The notes under the pieces are model-generated. The model was not told where the DNA came from. It saw only the letters and a program-made list of their open reading frames with translations, and did not search any database. A stretch of 64,000 nucleotides of DNA from Liriodendron chinense (taxonomy: Eukaryota > Streptophyta > Magnoliopsida > Magnoliales > Magnoliaceae), in NCBI GenBank assembly GCA_003013855.2, contig ML058526.1, positions 620,001-684,000 of the forward strand, written 5' to 3'. Positions 12,235-24,091 of the stretch are shown here, piece after piece; the first letter of the stretch is position 1; every line of letters starts with the position of its first letter. A program made the position numbers and the translations under genes.

Positions 12235-13192
12235 GTTGGGTACGAAGACCTTAAACTACGTCGGGATCGACATCCCAAGAGATTTTTAATAAAAACCGGC
12301 ATCGGTCTTGATTGCTCGAGTCAAGATCCGACAACACCGGACATTTTTTAAAAATCACAAAAATATATATACATTTCCAGCACTCTCTTGTACATATTTG
12401 TGATCCGAAGACCTTAAACTACGTCGGGACCAACATCCCGAGGGATTTTTAATAAAAACCAGCATCAATCCCAGATGTTCGAGTAAGGATCTGATGACCT
12501 GGATCATTTTAAATAAAAATGTGTTGCCCTATTCTGTACATATTTGTGGTCCGAAGACCTTAAACTACGTCGGGATCAAGATCCCGAGGGATTTTTAATA
12601 AAAATGGGCATCGATCTCGACCATCAAAATCAAAATCGATGACTCACAGAGAAAATATATTACCAGTCTCGCTTTTAAGTTTTGGTCCGAAGACCTTAAA
12701 CTACGTCGGGACCAACATCCCGAGGGATTTTTAATAAAAACTGGCATCAATCCCAGCCGTTCGAGCCAGGATCTGATGACTTGGATCATTTCAAAAAAAA
12801 ATGTGTTGCCCTATTCTGTACATATTTTTGGGTCCGAAGACCTTAAACTACGTCGGGATCGACACCCCGAGAGATTTTTAATAAAAACCAGCATTGATCC
12901 TAGCCGTTCAGGCCAAGATCTGATGACCTGGATCATTTCAAAAAAATCACAAAAAGAATGTATTTTCAGCATGTACATATTTCGGTCTGAAGACCTTAAA
13001 CTACACTAAGATTAATTTCTCGAGGGACCTTTTCCCGCTTTCAACCAAAAATCGGCATCGGCCTCAACCGCTGGGACCAAGGTTCGATAATCCGGATCAT
13101 CTTCAAAATACCAAAAATATTTCAAGCTTTCCATAAAACCAACATCAACTTCGATTACCCGAGTTGAAGTCTGGAACTTTTTCAAAAAAATA

Positions 13193-13243
<51 letters not shown>

Positions 13244-13340
13244 ATAAAAAAATAAAAATCTCACTATCAATTTCAACTACACAAATTCATCTCCAGTGGT
13301 CCGAAGACCTAAAACTACACTGGGATTAACTTCTCAGGGG
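12235..13340 (+). repeat. Tandem array of ~150-bp units in the Tat 3' region
   Basis: The phrase CCGAAGACCTTAAACTACG or a close variant recurs near 12243, 12405, 12551, 12687, 12834, 12987 and 13301. Spacings are 162, 146, 136, 147, 153 and 314 bp (two periods). Each unit goes on with a short inverted repeat (CGGGATCGACATCCCG) and GGGATTTTTAATAAAAACC. A degenerate relative lies near 13745. Tandem repeats in the untranslated region between pol and 3' LTR are known for Tat/Ogre elements and can seed satellites. Confidence 0.85.
13192..13248. repeat. (AT)n / (AAT)n microsatellite
   Basis: A run of TA dinucleotides followed by AAT triplets, inside the tandem-array region. Confidence 0.9.
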
Positions 13341-13909
13341 CTTTCTTTCCTAACCTGTTCCAGACATGGCTGACAGTTAATCGTACGGGTGTCCGGAATC
13401 TTTTAAACAGGTAAAGGCTGAGGCGGGCAGAGCCCCGCAATCCTGTTCGTGTTGAACGCACCGTGATAGACAACCTTGATTTGGAAGTCGCTGTTGAATC
13501 TGACGGATGTTCCCTGTTCCTAAAACTCATGAAGGGGATTAAGGCTGTTGGGAGGTGGAGCGCACCCTCACGGAATTGTGAGCAACGTAAGGCCCCAAAC
13601 TGGATTGACTAAGGGAAATGTGAGGATGTGGCTCATTTTGTGGCCGAAGGAGTCCGTCAGACGATACGTGGTCTATGTGCATTGCACATGAGAAACAGGC
13701 AACTTTGTGGGTGTGTTGACTGAAAACCCTAAAAAATCTCCTCATCCGAAGATGTAAAACTACGGCACTTGACTGTGTGAGACTCGTCTTGCTCGCTGAT
13801 GTAAAATGGATCGGGTGCCTTACCAGTAGTAGAAGCTGGAAGTGGATGAAAATTCCACATCTTTCCTTGCATTTCAGAAAAATCACAAAATACCAAAACA
13901 TTGCAAAAT
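13341..13909 (+). other. Tat non-coding region, nothing recognised
   Basis: No gene or clear repeat beyond one degenerate copy of the CCGAAGAYxTxAAACTAC phrase near 13745. Confidence 0.4.
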
Positions 13910-14110
13910 CACCTTTTCAAAAATCACAAAAATATTTCCCTTGCTTTCAAATCAAATATTTGCAAAAATCACAAAAAACTATTTCCCTTGCTTTCAAATC
14001 AAATATTTGCGAAAATCACGAAAAAAATATTTCCCTTGCTTTCAAATCAAATATTTGCAAAAATCACAAAAAAATATTTCCCTTGCTTTCAAATCAAATA
14101 TTTTTAAAAA
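13910..14110 (+). repeat. 47-48-bp tandem repeat, four copies
   Basis: ATTTCCCTTGCTTTCAAATC starts at 13934, 13981, 14029 and 14076, each followed by AAATATTTG(C) and AAAATCACAAAAA. Since 48 is divisible by three, the repeat keeps several frames open and produces spurious short ORFs. Confidence 0.85.
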
Positions 14111-15551
14111 TTAAAAAAACATTTCATTTGTCTTCAATAATCGATCTCTGTCCTGACCACTCAGGTAAAGATTCGGACCACAAATTTGCAAAAATCACAA
14201 AAATTGTCACTATCCCCCAGCACTACACTTCAGGAGTCTTGAACTCCACTCTCTTCACAATTTGGGATGACGGATCTAATCGCTCACAAATTGGAATCTT
14301 GACCAAAACAGGCAACTAATCACCATCTCAATCGCATTTATGCCCAGAAAAACATTTTGAAGTCTGATTTAATCCTCATACATTCTCATTAGTAAAGAAA
14401 CAGCATCTTGGGATGATGGACCTGATCGATCAACGGATCGGGATCTTGACCAACCCGCTGACCAAATGCCCGTATAAAAAAAGAAAAATCCCCAGGGGAG
14501 CACAACCCCGCAAGCAATAAGCTCAAAATTCTCGGCATCTCCAGCAAAAGCAAAATCATCAAACTGAAAGAGAATGAGCCAAGCCATGCATTCATCATGC
14601 ATCTCCATGCATCAGCATCCATCGCATCAATCATCATGTTTACCTGCTTTCAAAATAAAGTCGGTTAGCCAAAGACCCCACAGGCATCCCTAATGGAGGC
14701 ACGTGCAGACCAGATTTCCATTTCAAAAGACAAAAAAAATATATTCCTATTTGCAAATAAAATCCAAAAATCATTTCAAAAATCCAAAAAAATATTTTCC
14801 CAGTAGAGCGTTCTGCCTCCAAAACACCAGGAGATCTTCCATATCTCTGGGTAGGAGCTGACGCAAAAATAAAATAAGACCCGATGTGTCACGGTTTCCC
14901 CGGAGACCATCTGATCCAATGCACTCAAAGTATGGTCGAACTGAACTGCAGTGTCAGTGCGGTCGTACTACATGCCAAGATACGAAAAGATGAAAGCCAA
15001 AAGGCTCGACCAAAGAAATCATTTGAACAAGTGGAAACGATGAATTGTAACCCAAGTATCAAAATCAGCAAATTGGGTGGAAAGAGTTCACCCGCACATA
15101 CCTAGGTGTGGATGCCTGAAGTACCTTGACTGAGTCCAAGTCGGCGTAGTAGAATCCCGTAAGACTACATGACGCAGGGCATCTAACCACTTTGACAGTC
15201 AAGCGAAACAAGTACTCCTGGAGTGATCCGGAAAAACATCAAACATCACAATCAATCACAGGGTCAGTATCCTCGTAAGACTATGGACGCAGAGGCTCTA
15301 CTGTACCTTTCCATGTTAGTACCGAACGGGAATGGAAGGGTTGCGATTGGGTACCCAGGTTGCAGCAAACTACAGGGACAATCGCAATGTTTTCTCCAAA
15401 CTTCCGCGGTATGTGCAAGTGATCGATTTTCAGACGATCAACTGGCACAGATGTAAAGGCAAGCAAAGATTTCAGACCATGATCTATGAATGACCGGGTC
15501 AGAAGTGGGGTGTCCACTCGCTTTGGTATTCGGTTGCAAGCAACCTCTGCC
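14111..15551 (+). other. Tat non-coding region before the polypurine tract
   Basis: No gene recognised. The sequence is A-rich with scattered AAAATCACAAAAA phrases like those of the preceding repeat. Short open frames on both strands match nothing I know. Confidence 0.4.
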
Positions 15552-15562
15552 AAAGAGGGGCA
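15552..15562 (+). promoter_or_regulatory. Polypurine tract of the Tat element
   Basis: AAAGAGGGGCA lies directly upstream of the LTR start TGTAGACACC. A purine tract at this position primes plus-strand DNA synthesis in LTR elements. Confidence 0.65.
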
Positions 15563-15781
15563 TCTGTAGACACCCCACCTTCGACTACACTGTGGTAGAG
15601 ATAGCTGGATGAATGGAGGACCATACCCCTAAATCACAAGTCCAAACTCAGCCAAACTCACCCTTGTAAGCCCCAATCCATAGCCCAACTCAAGCCTGAA
15701 CCCAGTCAACCCACCCCTAAACATCAACCTAAAAAACCCCCCATAAGAAAAACCAGTCAAAAATCCTAAAAAAGTCAAACC

Positions 15782-15897
15782 CGCTGAGTCAACCCGCTGA
15801 GTCAACCCGTCGAGTCAAACCGCTAAGTCAACCCGCCGAGTCAAATCACCGAGTCAACCCGCTGAGTCAACTCACCGAGTCAACCCACCGAGTCAAA
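15782..15897 (+). repeat. Nine ~13-bp CGCTGAGTCAACC units in the Tat U3
   Basis: Nine near-identical units; exact TGAGTCA at 15785-15791, 15798-15804 and 15863-15869, with CGAGTCA or TAAGTCA in the others. The cluster ends about 115 bp upstream of the TATA box. TGAGTCA is a known plant bZIP (GCN4-type) motif; enhancer activity is inference. Confidence 0.75.
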
Positions 15898-15953
15898 ACA
15901 GCAGCCCCTAGACATGACCGTACCACGCGCTGGAAACCGAGGAGCGTCCGTAC

Positions 15954-15976
15954 GGGCGGCCCCCTGGGGGCCGCCC
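15954..15976. repeat. Perfect GC-rich palindrome (11-bp arms, 1-base centre)
   Basis: GGGCGGCCCCC, T, GGGGGCCGCCC. It lies 35 bp upstream of the LTR TATA box. Confidence 0.85.
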
Positions 15977-16010
15977 AAACATATTTACGCAAACTGCCAC
16001 TCTTCAATGC

Positions 16011-16017
16011 TATAAAT
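16011..16017 (+). promoter_or_regulatory. TATA box of the Tat LTR
   Basis: GC-TATAAATA-CCCC, within the LTR and downstream of the repeats above. Confidence 0.65.
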
Positions 16018-16323
16018 ACCCCTAGCCTCTTCCCATTTCAACATCCAATCCATCCAGTCCAGCGACCCGTCCGTCTGTGTCCTTCTCCACACTTTTAGCC
16101 CATCTTTCCACCAAGGAGAGCCCGAGTGAGGAGAGTCTAGCCCTGGTCTAGTCTAACCTGACCACTGGTCCAAGTCTCCCAAGCAATCCAAGTCTTGATC
16201 TAGCCACTCGAAGCCAATCCTTGCGACACCTCCGTCCATCTAGTTGTTCCTTACTAGCATCATTTCATTCGCATCTAGCATAAGTGCAACATTTACTTTT
16301 CTTCCAACCCCCCTGCTTCACTG

Positions 16324-16604
16324 CAAGCACTTTGATTATTCAAACACACAGCATGCATCTCGCATAAAGCACCTGTCAGTTCGAGCGTATGCTCTGGGCT
16401 TGCCTGTTAGTGGAACCTGCCCATCAGAAACTCTTACTGTTCAGACCTGCATTCATGTACATATCACTACAAGCACTTTGATCATTCAAACACACAGCAT
16501 GCATTCCGCATAAAGCACCTGTCAGTTCGAGCGTATGCTCTGGGCTTGCCTATTAGTGGAACCTGCCCATCAGAAACTCTTACTGTTCAGACCTGCATTC
16601 ATGC
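16324..16604 (+). repeat. 146-bp tandem duplication in the Tat LTR
   Basis: CAAGCACTTTGATTATTC at 16324 recurs as CAAGCACTTTGATCATTC at 16470, and the following about 135 bp match with few differences. Confidence 0.85.
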
Positions 16605-17049
16605 ATCATGTCATCTATGAGAATGTACGAGGATTAAAACAGACTTTCAAGTGTTAGTTCGATTCTGTGAAGTAGAGACCGTACTTCAGTACGGGCGGTG
16701 TGTGGGGTGCTTAACCTCTTCCCATCCTGTAACCGTGATCCCTTACCTCGAATCTCTGGCCGCAGATCAAAATGAGTCATTTTAGAGGAAGAAATCTTCG
16801 GATCCCCTTCTCTAACGTCTATGGCGTTTAGCCGACTGTAGATTCGAAGTAACTGGCTAGTGGCGACTCTGGTCTTATACAAACTCATTTAAACACATCC
16901 AGCTTAAACACGACTACCAAACAAAGCCCTCGAGAACGAGGCAAGCCAGTGGCATAAACGACGATTCGCACGCACGCACCTCTTCTTCCTTTTCCGAAAG
17001 GAAAGGGACGAACGTCGTGTGGGAGCGCAGAACGGCGAGGGTCCACACA

Positions 17050-17469
17050 TAACAAAGTACTTTTAACTGAAAATTTAAGCACCATTATCAAACAAGAGGT
17101 GCCCCAAGAATATAAGGATCCAGGTAGTCCTACCATCTCATACATCATAGGTGACTACCGGATCAAGCAAGCTTTACTTGACTTGGGGGCAAGTGTTAAC
17201 CTCATCCTATACTCAGTCTATGAACTTGAGTTAGGTGAATTGAAACCCACCAAAACCATGCTCCAACTTGCTGATAAATCCATTCTTATACCGAGGGGGG
17301 TAATTAAAGATGTCTTGGTCCAAGTTGATAAATTCTACGGTCCAGTGAATTTTATTGTCTTAGATACACATCCTGTGATAGGTATCGGTGCTCAAATTAC
17401 CGTCATATTGGCCGCCCTTTCTTAGCCACTTCAAATGCAATTATCAATTGTAGAAACGGGCTGGTACAA
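17050..17469 (+). pseudogene. Athila A aspartic protease region
   Basis: Begins abruptly after the Tat LTR in sequence homologous to the gag-protease junction of Athila B (44325) and C (63885). The open frame 17099-17425 has the protease-like segment LLDLGASVNLI, with DLG where active retroviral-type proteases have DTG or DSG, and ends ITVILAALS after a frameshift near 17400. The next frame opens at 17470. Upstream gag was lost or lies beyond the Tat insertion. Confidence 0.75.
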
Positions 17470-19310
17470 ATGTCCTTCGGAAATATGACTCTTAAGCTGA
17501 ATATTTTCGACTTATGTAAGCAACCACGGGAGGTTGATGACGAGGTCCACGAAATAAATCTGCTCGAATCATTCGTGGAAGATACATCCCTCCTGCCATT
17601 ATATTACAACCCTTTGGAGGCATTTTTGGCCCATTCTCATGAGACTGATGATGACAAGATACGAGAGATTGAGGCCATTTTGGATGTTATGCCGGTACTT
17701 GATAATAAAAGATGGAAGGCACCATTTAAGCCTTTGCCCTTAACTAAGAACAAGCCTCTTCCATTTAATATCAAAGCACCAAAGCTCGACCTAAAACCAT
17801 TACCAACTTATTTAAAATATATATATTTAGGTCGAGAGGAGACATATCCAGTGGTGATTTCTTCCCACTTGGATGAGGAACAAGATAGTAGGCTGATTGC
17901 TACTCTAAAAGAATATAAGAACGTCATCGGATGGTCTATTGCAAATCTCAAAGGCATAAACACCCTGATTTATCCTCATCGCGTACACCTTGAGGAGAAT
18001 GCGAAAACATCTAGGCAACCACAAAGACGCCTCAATCCAAATATGAAGGAAGTGGTTAAAGCTGAGGTATTAAAACTATTAGATGTGGGTGTTATCTACC
18101 CAATATCCGATAGTCAATGGGTGAGTTCAACTCAAGTTGTGCCTAAGAAATCTGGGATAACCATTGTAGCCAATGCCAACAATGAACTCGTACCAACCAG
18201 GGTCACTACCGGTTGGAGAATGTGCATTGACTACAGGAAGCTAAATACAGTCATGAGGAAAGACCATTTCCCCTTACCATTTGTTGATCAAATTTTAGAA
18301 AGGTTAGCGGGTCATTCCCATTTTTGCTTCCTCAATGGATATTCGGGATACAACCAAATAGAGATCGTCCATGAGGATCAAGAGAAGACAACATTCACAT
18401 GTCCATTTGGCACTTTTGATTATCAGAGGATGCCGTTTGGACTGTGCAATGCTCCTGCCACATTTCAGCGTTGTATGTTGAGTATTTTTCATGATATGGT
18501 GAGAACAATTCTCGAAGTCTTCATGGACGACTTCTCAGTGTTTGGCAGAAACTTTGATGAGTGCCTTGGGCACTTAAAAATTATTTTAAAAAAGTGTGAA
18601 GACAAGAACCTTGTGCTGAATTGGGAGAAATGTTACTTTATGGTTCAAAAGGGAATAGTCCTTGGTCACATTTTCTCAGCCAAAGGAATCAAGGTGGACA
18701 AGGCTAAAATCGATATTATCTATAACCTTCCATCACCCAAGAGCGTACGAGATGTGCGGTCCTTTTTAGGATATGCTGGATTCTATAGGAGGTTCATCAA
18801 GGACTTTAGTACTCTCTCTCGTCTTTTATGCAACCTCCTTCAAAAGAAAAACTCATTCGAGTGGAATGAGGAATGCCAAAATGCCTTTGTCAAACTTAAA
18901 TGTACGTTAACATGTGCTCCTATAATGCAACCACCTGATTGGAACATTCCTTTTGAGATCATGTGTGATGTCAGTGATTACGCTACTGGGGCAGTCTTAG
19001 GCCAGAGAAAAGAGAATAAGCCCTACGTCATCTACTATGCAAGTAGAACTTTAAACTCGTCTCAAGCAAATTACACCACTACGGAAAAGGAACTCTTAGT
19101 TGTAGTATTTGCTTTGGAAAAGTTTAGGACTTACTTGATCGAATCCAAGATCATCATATTTATCGATCATGCCACTTTTAAGTACTTTCTTTCTAAGAAG
19201 GATGCTAAGCCGCGCTTGTTGCGATGGATCCTCCTACTCTAAGAATTTGATATAGAAATACGAGAAAAAAAGGAGTAGAGAACGTAGTGGCTGACCATCT
19301 CTCACGACTT
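17470..19310 (+). pseudogene. Athila A reverse transcriptase and RNase H
   Basis: A 590-codon open frame (17470-19242), the longest in the window. Order: protease/RT linker (about residues 1-140), RT with YRKLNTVMRKDHFPLPF, the MPFGLCNAPATFQR block and the catalytic FMDDFSVFG (YVDD-type motif) near residue 350, then RNase H (FEIMCDVSDYATGAVLG, TTTEKELLVVVFALEKF, FIDHATFKYFLSKK). A stop at 19240-19242 cuts the RNase H tail, which continues in another frame (VENVVADHLSRLV). The motifs identify the Athila lineage of Ty3/gypsy. It would reverse-transcribe element RNA in cytoplasmic particles; this copy is broken by stops and frameshifts on both sides. Confidence 0.9.
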
Positions 19311-20503
19311 GTTCTCACTGGCTCCTTTGAGACGACTGCGATTAATGACATGTTCCCTGATGAACAATTTTTCCAAGTCTCTCAATTACCATGGTATGTG
19401 GACATTGCTAACTATCTTGCCACAAGTACCATTCCAACACATTGGAAAAAGCAAGATAAAGATAAGTTCTTCGGCGAGGTAAGAAAGTTCTTGTGGGATG
19501 ACCCGTACTTGTTCAAGTACTGTCCAGATTATATTATAAGGAGATGTGTGCTGGATGATGAGCAACACAATATCATCTCCTTTAGTCATTCTCAAGCGTG
19601 TGGTGGTCACTTCTCGGCCAAGAAGACCACAGCGAAAATTCTGCAATGTGGGTTCTATTGGCCCACCATGTTTAAAGATACGTATGAGTTTTGTAAGGCT
19701 TGTGAGCCTTGTCAGAAATTGGGAAGAATATCCCGTCGAAATATAATGCCACTCAATCCCATCTTAACAATCGAAATTTTTAATTACTGGGGCATTGATT
19801 TCATGGGCCCATTTCCATCTTCTTTGAAAATTTATACATCTTGCTTGCCGTTGATTATGTTCCAAAATGGGTCGATGCGATTCCTTGCCGGACCAATGAC
19901 CATAAAACAGTATTCATTTCTTAATAGAAAATATTCTTTCCCGGTTTGAAACCCCTCAAGTCATTATCAGTGATAGAGGTCTCACTTTTGTAACCGTCCA
20001 TTTGAAGCATTAATGAAGAAACATGACGTTAATCATAAGGTGAGCATTCCCTATCACCCACAAACAAGTAGACAAGTCGAGATAACCAACATGGAAATCA
20101 AACATATTCTCGAGAAAACCGTAAACCCCGATCGCAAAGATTGATCGCTTCGACTTACTGACACGCACTGAGCTTACCGTACAGCCTTCAAGACCCCCAT
20201 TGGAATGTCACCTTATAGAATTGTCTATGGGAAAGCTTGTCACTTGCCTGTGGAGTTGGAGCATAGGGCATATTGGGCGCTTAAAGAAGATGAATTTCGA
20301 TTCTGATAAAGTGAGCTCGCTGCGTAAGCTTCAATTGAATGAACTTGCAGAACTCCGGAATGAGGCTTATGAGAATTCGAGAATTTACAAAGATAAGACG
20401 AAGGTGTTCCATGATGAGAACATCCTTCGTAAGACTTTCACGATCAATCAAAAGGTCCTTCTGTATAATTCTCAATTACATCTATTTTCGGGTAAATTGA
20501 GGT
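19287..20503 (+). pseudogene. Athila A integrase (degenerate)
   Basis: The open frame 19287-19949 starts with the end of RNase H (ADHLSRLVLTG) and includes the integrase zinc-binding HHCC region (SHSQACGGHFSAKK ... CKACEPCQKLG) and the first catalytic Asp in GIDFMGPFPSS. The frame shifts near 19830. The second Asp (ISDRG near 19965) and a Glu (VEITNMEIK near 20080) are in other frames, and two stops fall in 20140-20170. The C-terminal part runs to 20503, where homology to Athila C stops and the LTR of element D starts, so the 3' end of Athila A is cut by D. Confidence 0.8.
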
Positions 20504-20698
20504 TGATGAGCACTTAATTTTGTATAATTAACCCTAGTTGTTAAAGGCATTATCATTGTTTCTCTGGTTAATTATCGCTCATTAGGCAAATTTTCACTGT
20601 TCAGGTGATCAAAAGAGGTTGCACAAGATCTGAGCCAATTAGGACATTTAAAAGCCCAAAAGAGAGCAAGATCAAGTTGAAATTGCGGTTTTACCGCT

Positions 20699-22589
20699 TG
20701 TAGAGATACTCGGAGATATGTCTAAGGACCTAGAGGGGGGTGATTAGGAACTTTTTGAAATTCTTTTCGCCTACTTACACAATTCAACAAATTACGCTAA
20801 GCAAGCAAGAACACTTCGGCTTCCAAGGCTAAGTGGGTCCAATCACAAGACTAGCAAAAGGTAAGCAATAAACAATCCTAGTCTAAGCATGCATAGGTAA
20901 ATAAATGATTCAATTAATCAAGCTCCTAACCTATGCATCTTGTGTGGACTTAAGAGAGTGGATCAATGAGCTCAAGTCTACACAACTAGTGAAGGTACAT
21001 CTTGTGTGTGGATGAGCCTAAAAAGTGCCTAACATACATTCCTATCAAGCATTCATGATTAAACAATTAAACTAACAATGCTAAGATATAAATGTGCTCA
21101 AGAACAATCACAAACACAAGAATGTATAGTGGTTCGACTACTTGTCTACTCCACTCCCAGTTCAAGTACTCAACCCCTTTGAGCACACCGGCATTCACTA
21201 TCGGAGGTTTTAAATGAGGTTCACCTCTCAACCTTTACACGGAGTTTTAGACATAGGCTAACTCTCAACCTAACGCACGTTTACTCCCGTGTCGGAGGCT
21301 CCCCCTTGGAGACTTGGTTTAGGCCCGGCTAACGGGCCAAGGAACAGCTAACGTCCTTAGGTCGAGTTCGATAAACAAACTCTAAAATGGACTCTCAAAT
21401 AAGATAACCTACTTGTCGGATGAGCCCCTTGTTTAACGCCGGATTGGGTTGCTTGATCTCCGCTCTCCCGTGCTTCAATCAGTTTTCCTTGCTCCCACGA
21501 TCATGCTGCCGTTACGTCGCCAATGCCTCAGCCACACTTGATCAAACACCTTGCATGCGATGCCTTTGAGATACCCAAGGTGCTAGGAGGATGGGTTTGA
21601 GAACTCTACAACTAATGGGAATGGGTTGCCTAGAGTCTCTTACCTATAATGATCTCATCTTAGAGTTTTGGACAAGGATTTACCAATTAAGAAGCTTCCA
21701 AACTCTAGAGATCAAGAGGGGATGAAGGTCATTTTCATCATGAGCTTGGAATGCTCTAATCTTGTGTTAAAGCACAAGGAAGATGCCTTGCATAGGTCAA
21801 GGAATGAGCTTTAAATGGTCTCCAACAATGGTGGCTTCACTCCTCAAAAATCCCTCCTCAAATGCCCAAAAACGGAGCTCTATATGTAAGAAAAGAGGGC
21901 TCTAACGGTCATAAAACGGGCATAAAACGGCTCTTAGCCGACCTGTCCCGACTGGTCCCTACTAGTCGGATCCACTTGCTGGAGTATATCAACTACACAG
22001 GCCAACTACACAGGTCGACCGGTCAAGACCGGTCGAACCCCCTTGCTGGACAAGCCTGATGATCCAGGCCGACCGGTCAAGACCGGTCGGACCCCCTTGC
22101 TGGACAACAAGAGATCTCCAGGCCGACCGGTCAAGACCGGTCGGCCATGCTTGCTGAAGCCCCTGACATGATAAGGCCGACCGGTCTTGACAGGTCGGCT
22201 GTCCATTGCAGCATGCAGCAAGGCTGCTGGCCGACCGGTCTTGACCGTCGGACCAGCCTGGTTCTCCTCTTCTTTTACTGGTCTTCGCATGCATCAGCCT
22301 TTCCACTTTGGCCAAGGTTTGGGTGTTCAATTGGGACACCTAGGGCCAATCTATGATGACAAAATGGTTTCCTAATGACGTCAAGGTCATCAAAGAGCAA
22401 CGGGGTGGGGTTTTGGACAAGGTTAAGGCACCAAGGCATCACTTATACTTAATTCTTCTTCCTTGATGCAGCCGGTCCGTCTTGAGTCTTCGGTCTTCGT
22501 CTTCATTCGGCTCAACCGACACTAGACTCACTGACGTAAGTGATTGACAAAGAAGGTGCACTAGTTTGCCACGGAAAAGTGCACTAACA
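20699..22589 (-). mobile_element. LTR-like insertion E inside the D LTR
   Basis: On the minus strand it runs TGTTAGTGCACTTTTCC ... ATCTCTACA and includes the CCCCCCTCTAGGTCC phrase typical of some plant LTR ends. It has TG/CA termini but no convincing target duplication (CCGCT left, CAAGT right) and no coding sequence, so both boundaries are tentative. A TATA-like ACATATAGAG (minus strand, near 21880-21895) lies downstream of the palindrome array at 22005-22255. Confidence 0.5.
22005..22255. repeat. ~54-bp units with GACCGGTC palindromes
   Basis: GACCGGTCAAGACCGGTC or variants occur at about 22017, 22071, 22124, 22179 and 22233, with TTGCTGGAC-type spacers. Each unit has two ACCGGT palindromes. 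Within LTR-like insertion E it lies about 115 bp upstream (minus sense) of a TATA-like element. Confidence 0.85.
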
Positions 22590-22739
22590 CAAGTGTGGAG
22601 GCGATCTTGAAGGAAATCAAGCTGCAAAAATCAAAGGATGGATGATGTTCTATAGTGGAACGTATCACAACCAGTCATTTGAAAATCCAGGTTGTGCATA
22701 ATGTTCGTGATGTGGCGATCAAACAAGTTTAGACGATCA

Positions 22740-23840
22740 AGATCTAAGAACTCACACCAATCCACCGTCCAAAGTGGACCCCACAATCTCCAGCAGTTAG
22801 CGTCCGTCCAAGCACAGCACCAAATCCTCCAGCAGCAGCCGTCCAAGGTGTACCCCACAACTGATGGTGTGATCCTCACCATCTAAGTTAGACAGCAGCT
22901 AACCGTCCAAGGTGGACCATCTCTAGCTGACCGTCTAAAGGTTCACCTAATCATCAGCGTCCAGCAGCACATTAGCTGGACACCATTCATCCAACTTTAG
23001 CTGTCCAACTGATGAAGGCCTGCAACACCCAGCATAGGCAGCAACCGTTCAACCAGATCTCATCAGCATCTGGACCGTCCACTCCTAGCCTTCCTTCGTC
23101 TCCATCATCAGCTAACTTTATCCCAGCCATCCAGTAAAGCTGGACGTCTTCCAGCCCACATGTGTAGCACATGCAGAGCAGTCCGTCCATCAAATGCAAC
23201 TCCAGTCGTCCAAACAGTGGACATCCGTCCAGGCCTCCACCCCTCCAGCCGTTCATCAGATTTTCATCAGTCCAGCCACTGGACCCTATCTCAACAAGCA
23301 GCGTCCCACCGTCCAGCACTTCCATGCAGCAATGGACGGTTTTCTCCATTCCACCATCCATCTGCCTTGCTGATCCATCGAAGCAGTTGTCCAAGCTGAT
23401 CATCAGCTCTATCCATACAGCTCAAGTGGGCCACCTTCTGATGCTTATCAGCCTCAAAGCTCCAGCATCCAACCATCTCAATGGTCACCATCTTCATCTC
23501 TACCGTCCAGCAGTGGATCCCCACAATTGATGCTGATCCAGGCCACGTTCTTCAACCCTTCATCATTCAACAGTGGTGAACATCATCATGCCCACATGTA
23601 CAACAGCTGGAGATCTCCACCAACCATCCATCTCGGCTGGCCTCTATCATCAACGATCAACTTCACTCGTGCCAATGGAGGACTCCGCCATCGTCCACCT
23701 TAACCAGTTGATGGAAACTCATCTCATCTTCAGTCGTCCAACAAACTGAACTCTGGCACCCACATAGTTATGGACCTCATCTTCAATGCACGGTTCGGAT
23801 TGTCCAAATTCTCCATGTGGACCCAGTCAACTCTAACTCA
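22740..23840 (+). repeat. CCGTCC / CCAGCAG-rich low-complexity block in the D U3
   Basis: Dozens of CCGTCCA, GTCCAAC and TCCAGCAG words at irregular spacing. There are no stable ORFs and no single period. It ends about 240 bp upstream of the TATA box of the D LTR. Confidence 0.6.
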
Positions 23841-24082
23841 TGTGGACCCAGTTACCTTCCATCATTGGGCCAAGAAAATGCTCTCTCCATCCTCTTCCAT
23901 CCATGAGCTCCAAACCTAAAGAAAAGTTTGCTTTGGGCATTCCAAGCCTAACTCATAACCCAAACCTAAAAAGCAACTCTATTGGCTTAGAAGTGCCACC
24001 TCATCATCCAAGCCTAACTCCAAATCCAAACCTAAAGAACTTTTGCTTGGAGTGCCACCTAGGCTTGGAGCTTCTCATAAGG

Positions 24083-24091
24083 CTATAAAAG
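24083..24091 (+). promoter_or_regulatory. TATA box of the D LTR
   Basis: CTATAAAAG in GGCTATAAAAGAAGC, followed by the conserved Athila R/U5 phrase CATGGTTGGCTAAACC, which is also seen in the B, C and solo LTRs. Confidence 0.65.

Larger units (their letters stand above)
15565..17049 (+). repeat. 3' LTR of the Tat element
   Basis: Starts TGTAGACACCCCACC just after the polypurine tract and ends near GTCCACACA, where sequence homologous to Athila A begins (AACAAAGTACTTTT). It carries a TATA box at 16011-16017, a TGAGTCA-type repeat (15782-15897), a perfect GC-rich palindrome (15954-15976) and a 146-bp tandem duplication (16324-16604). The right end is accurate to a few bases. The matching 5' LTR is outside the window. 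The sudden switch to Athila sequence suggests that the Tat element inserted into Athila A. Confidence 0.7.

Noticed and set aside
13842..14319. Overlapping plus-strand ORFs up to 180 codons
   Set aside because: They are produced by a 47-48-bp AT-rich tandem repeat that keeps several frames open; composition and lack of conservation argue against genes.
17470..19242. Host gene status for the 590-codon ORF
   Set aside because: It is a gypsy RT/RNase H flanked by other pol domains and broken by frameshifts.
21989..22339. Minus-strand ORF of 116 codons with DRSA-type repeats
   Set aside because: Translation of the GACCGGTC palindrome array; all frames give repeats.
20699..22589. Insertion E as a clean solo LTR with target duplication
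   Set aside because: Flanks CCGCT and CAAGT do not match, so only an LTR-like segment is claimed.
22987..23403. 138-codon minus-strand ORF
   Set aside because: Lies in the CCGTCC-rich U3 block of an LTR; no domain, and overlapping frames are equally open.
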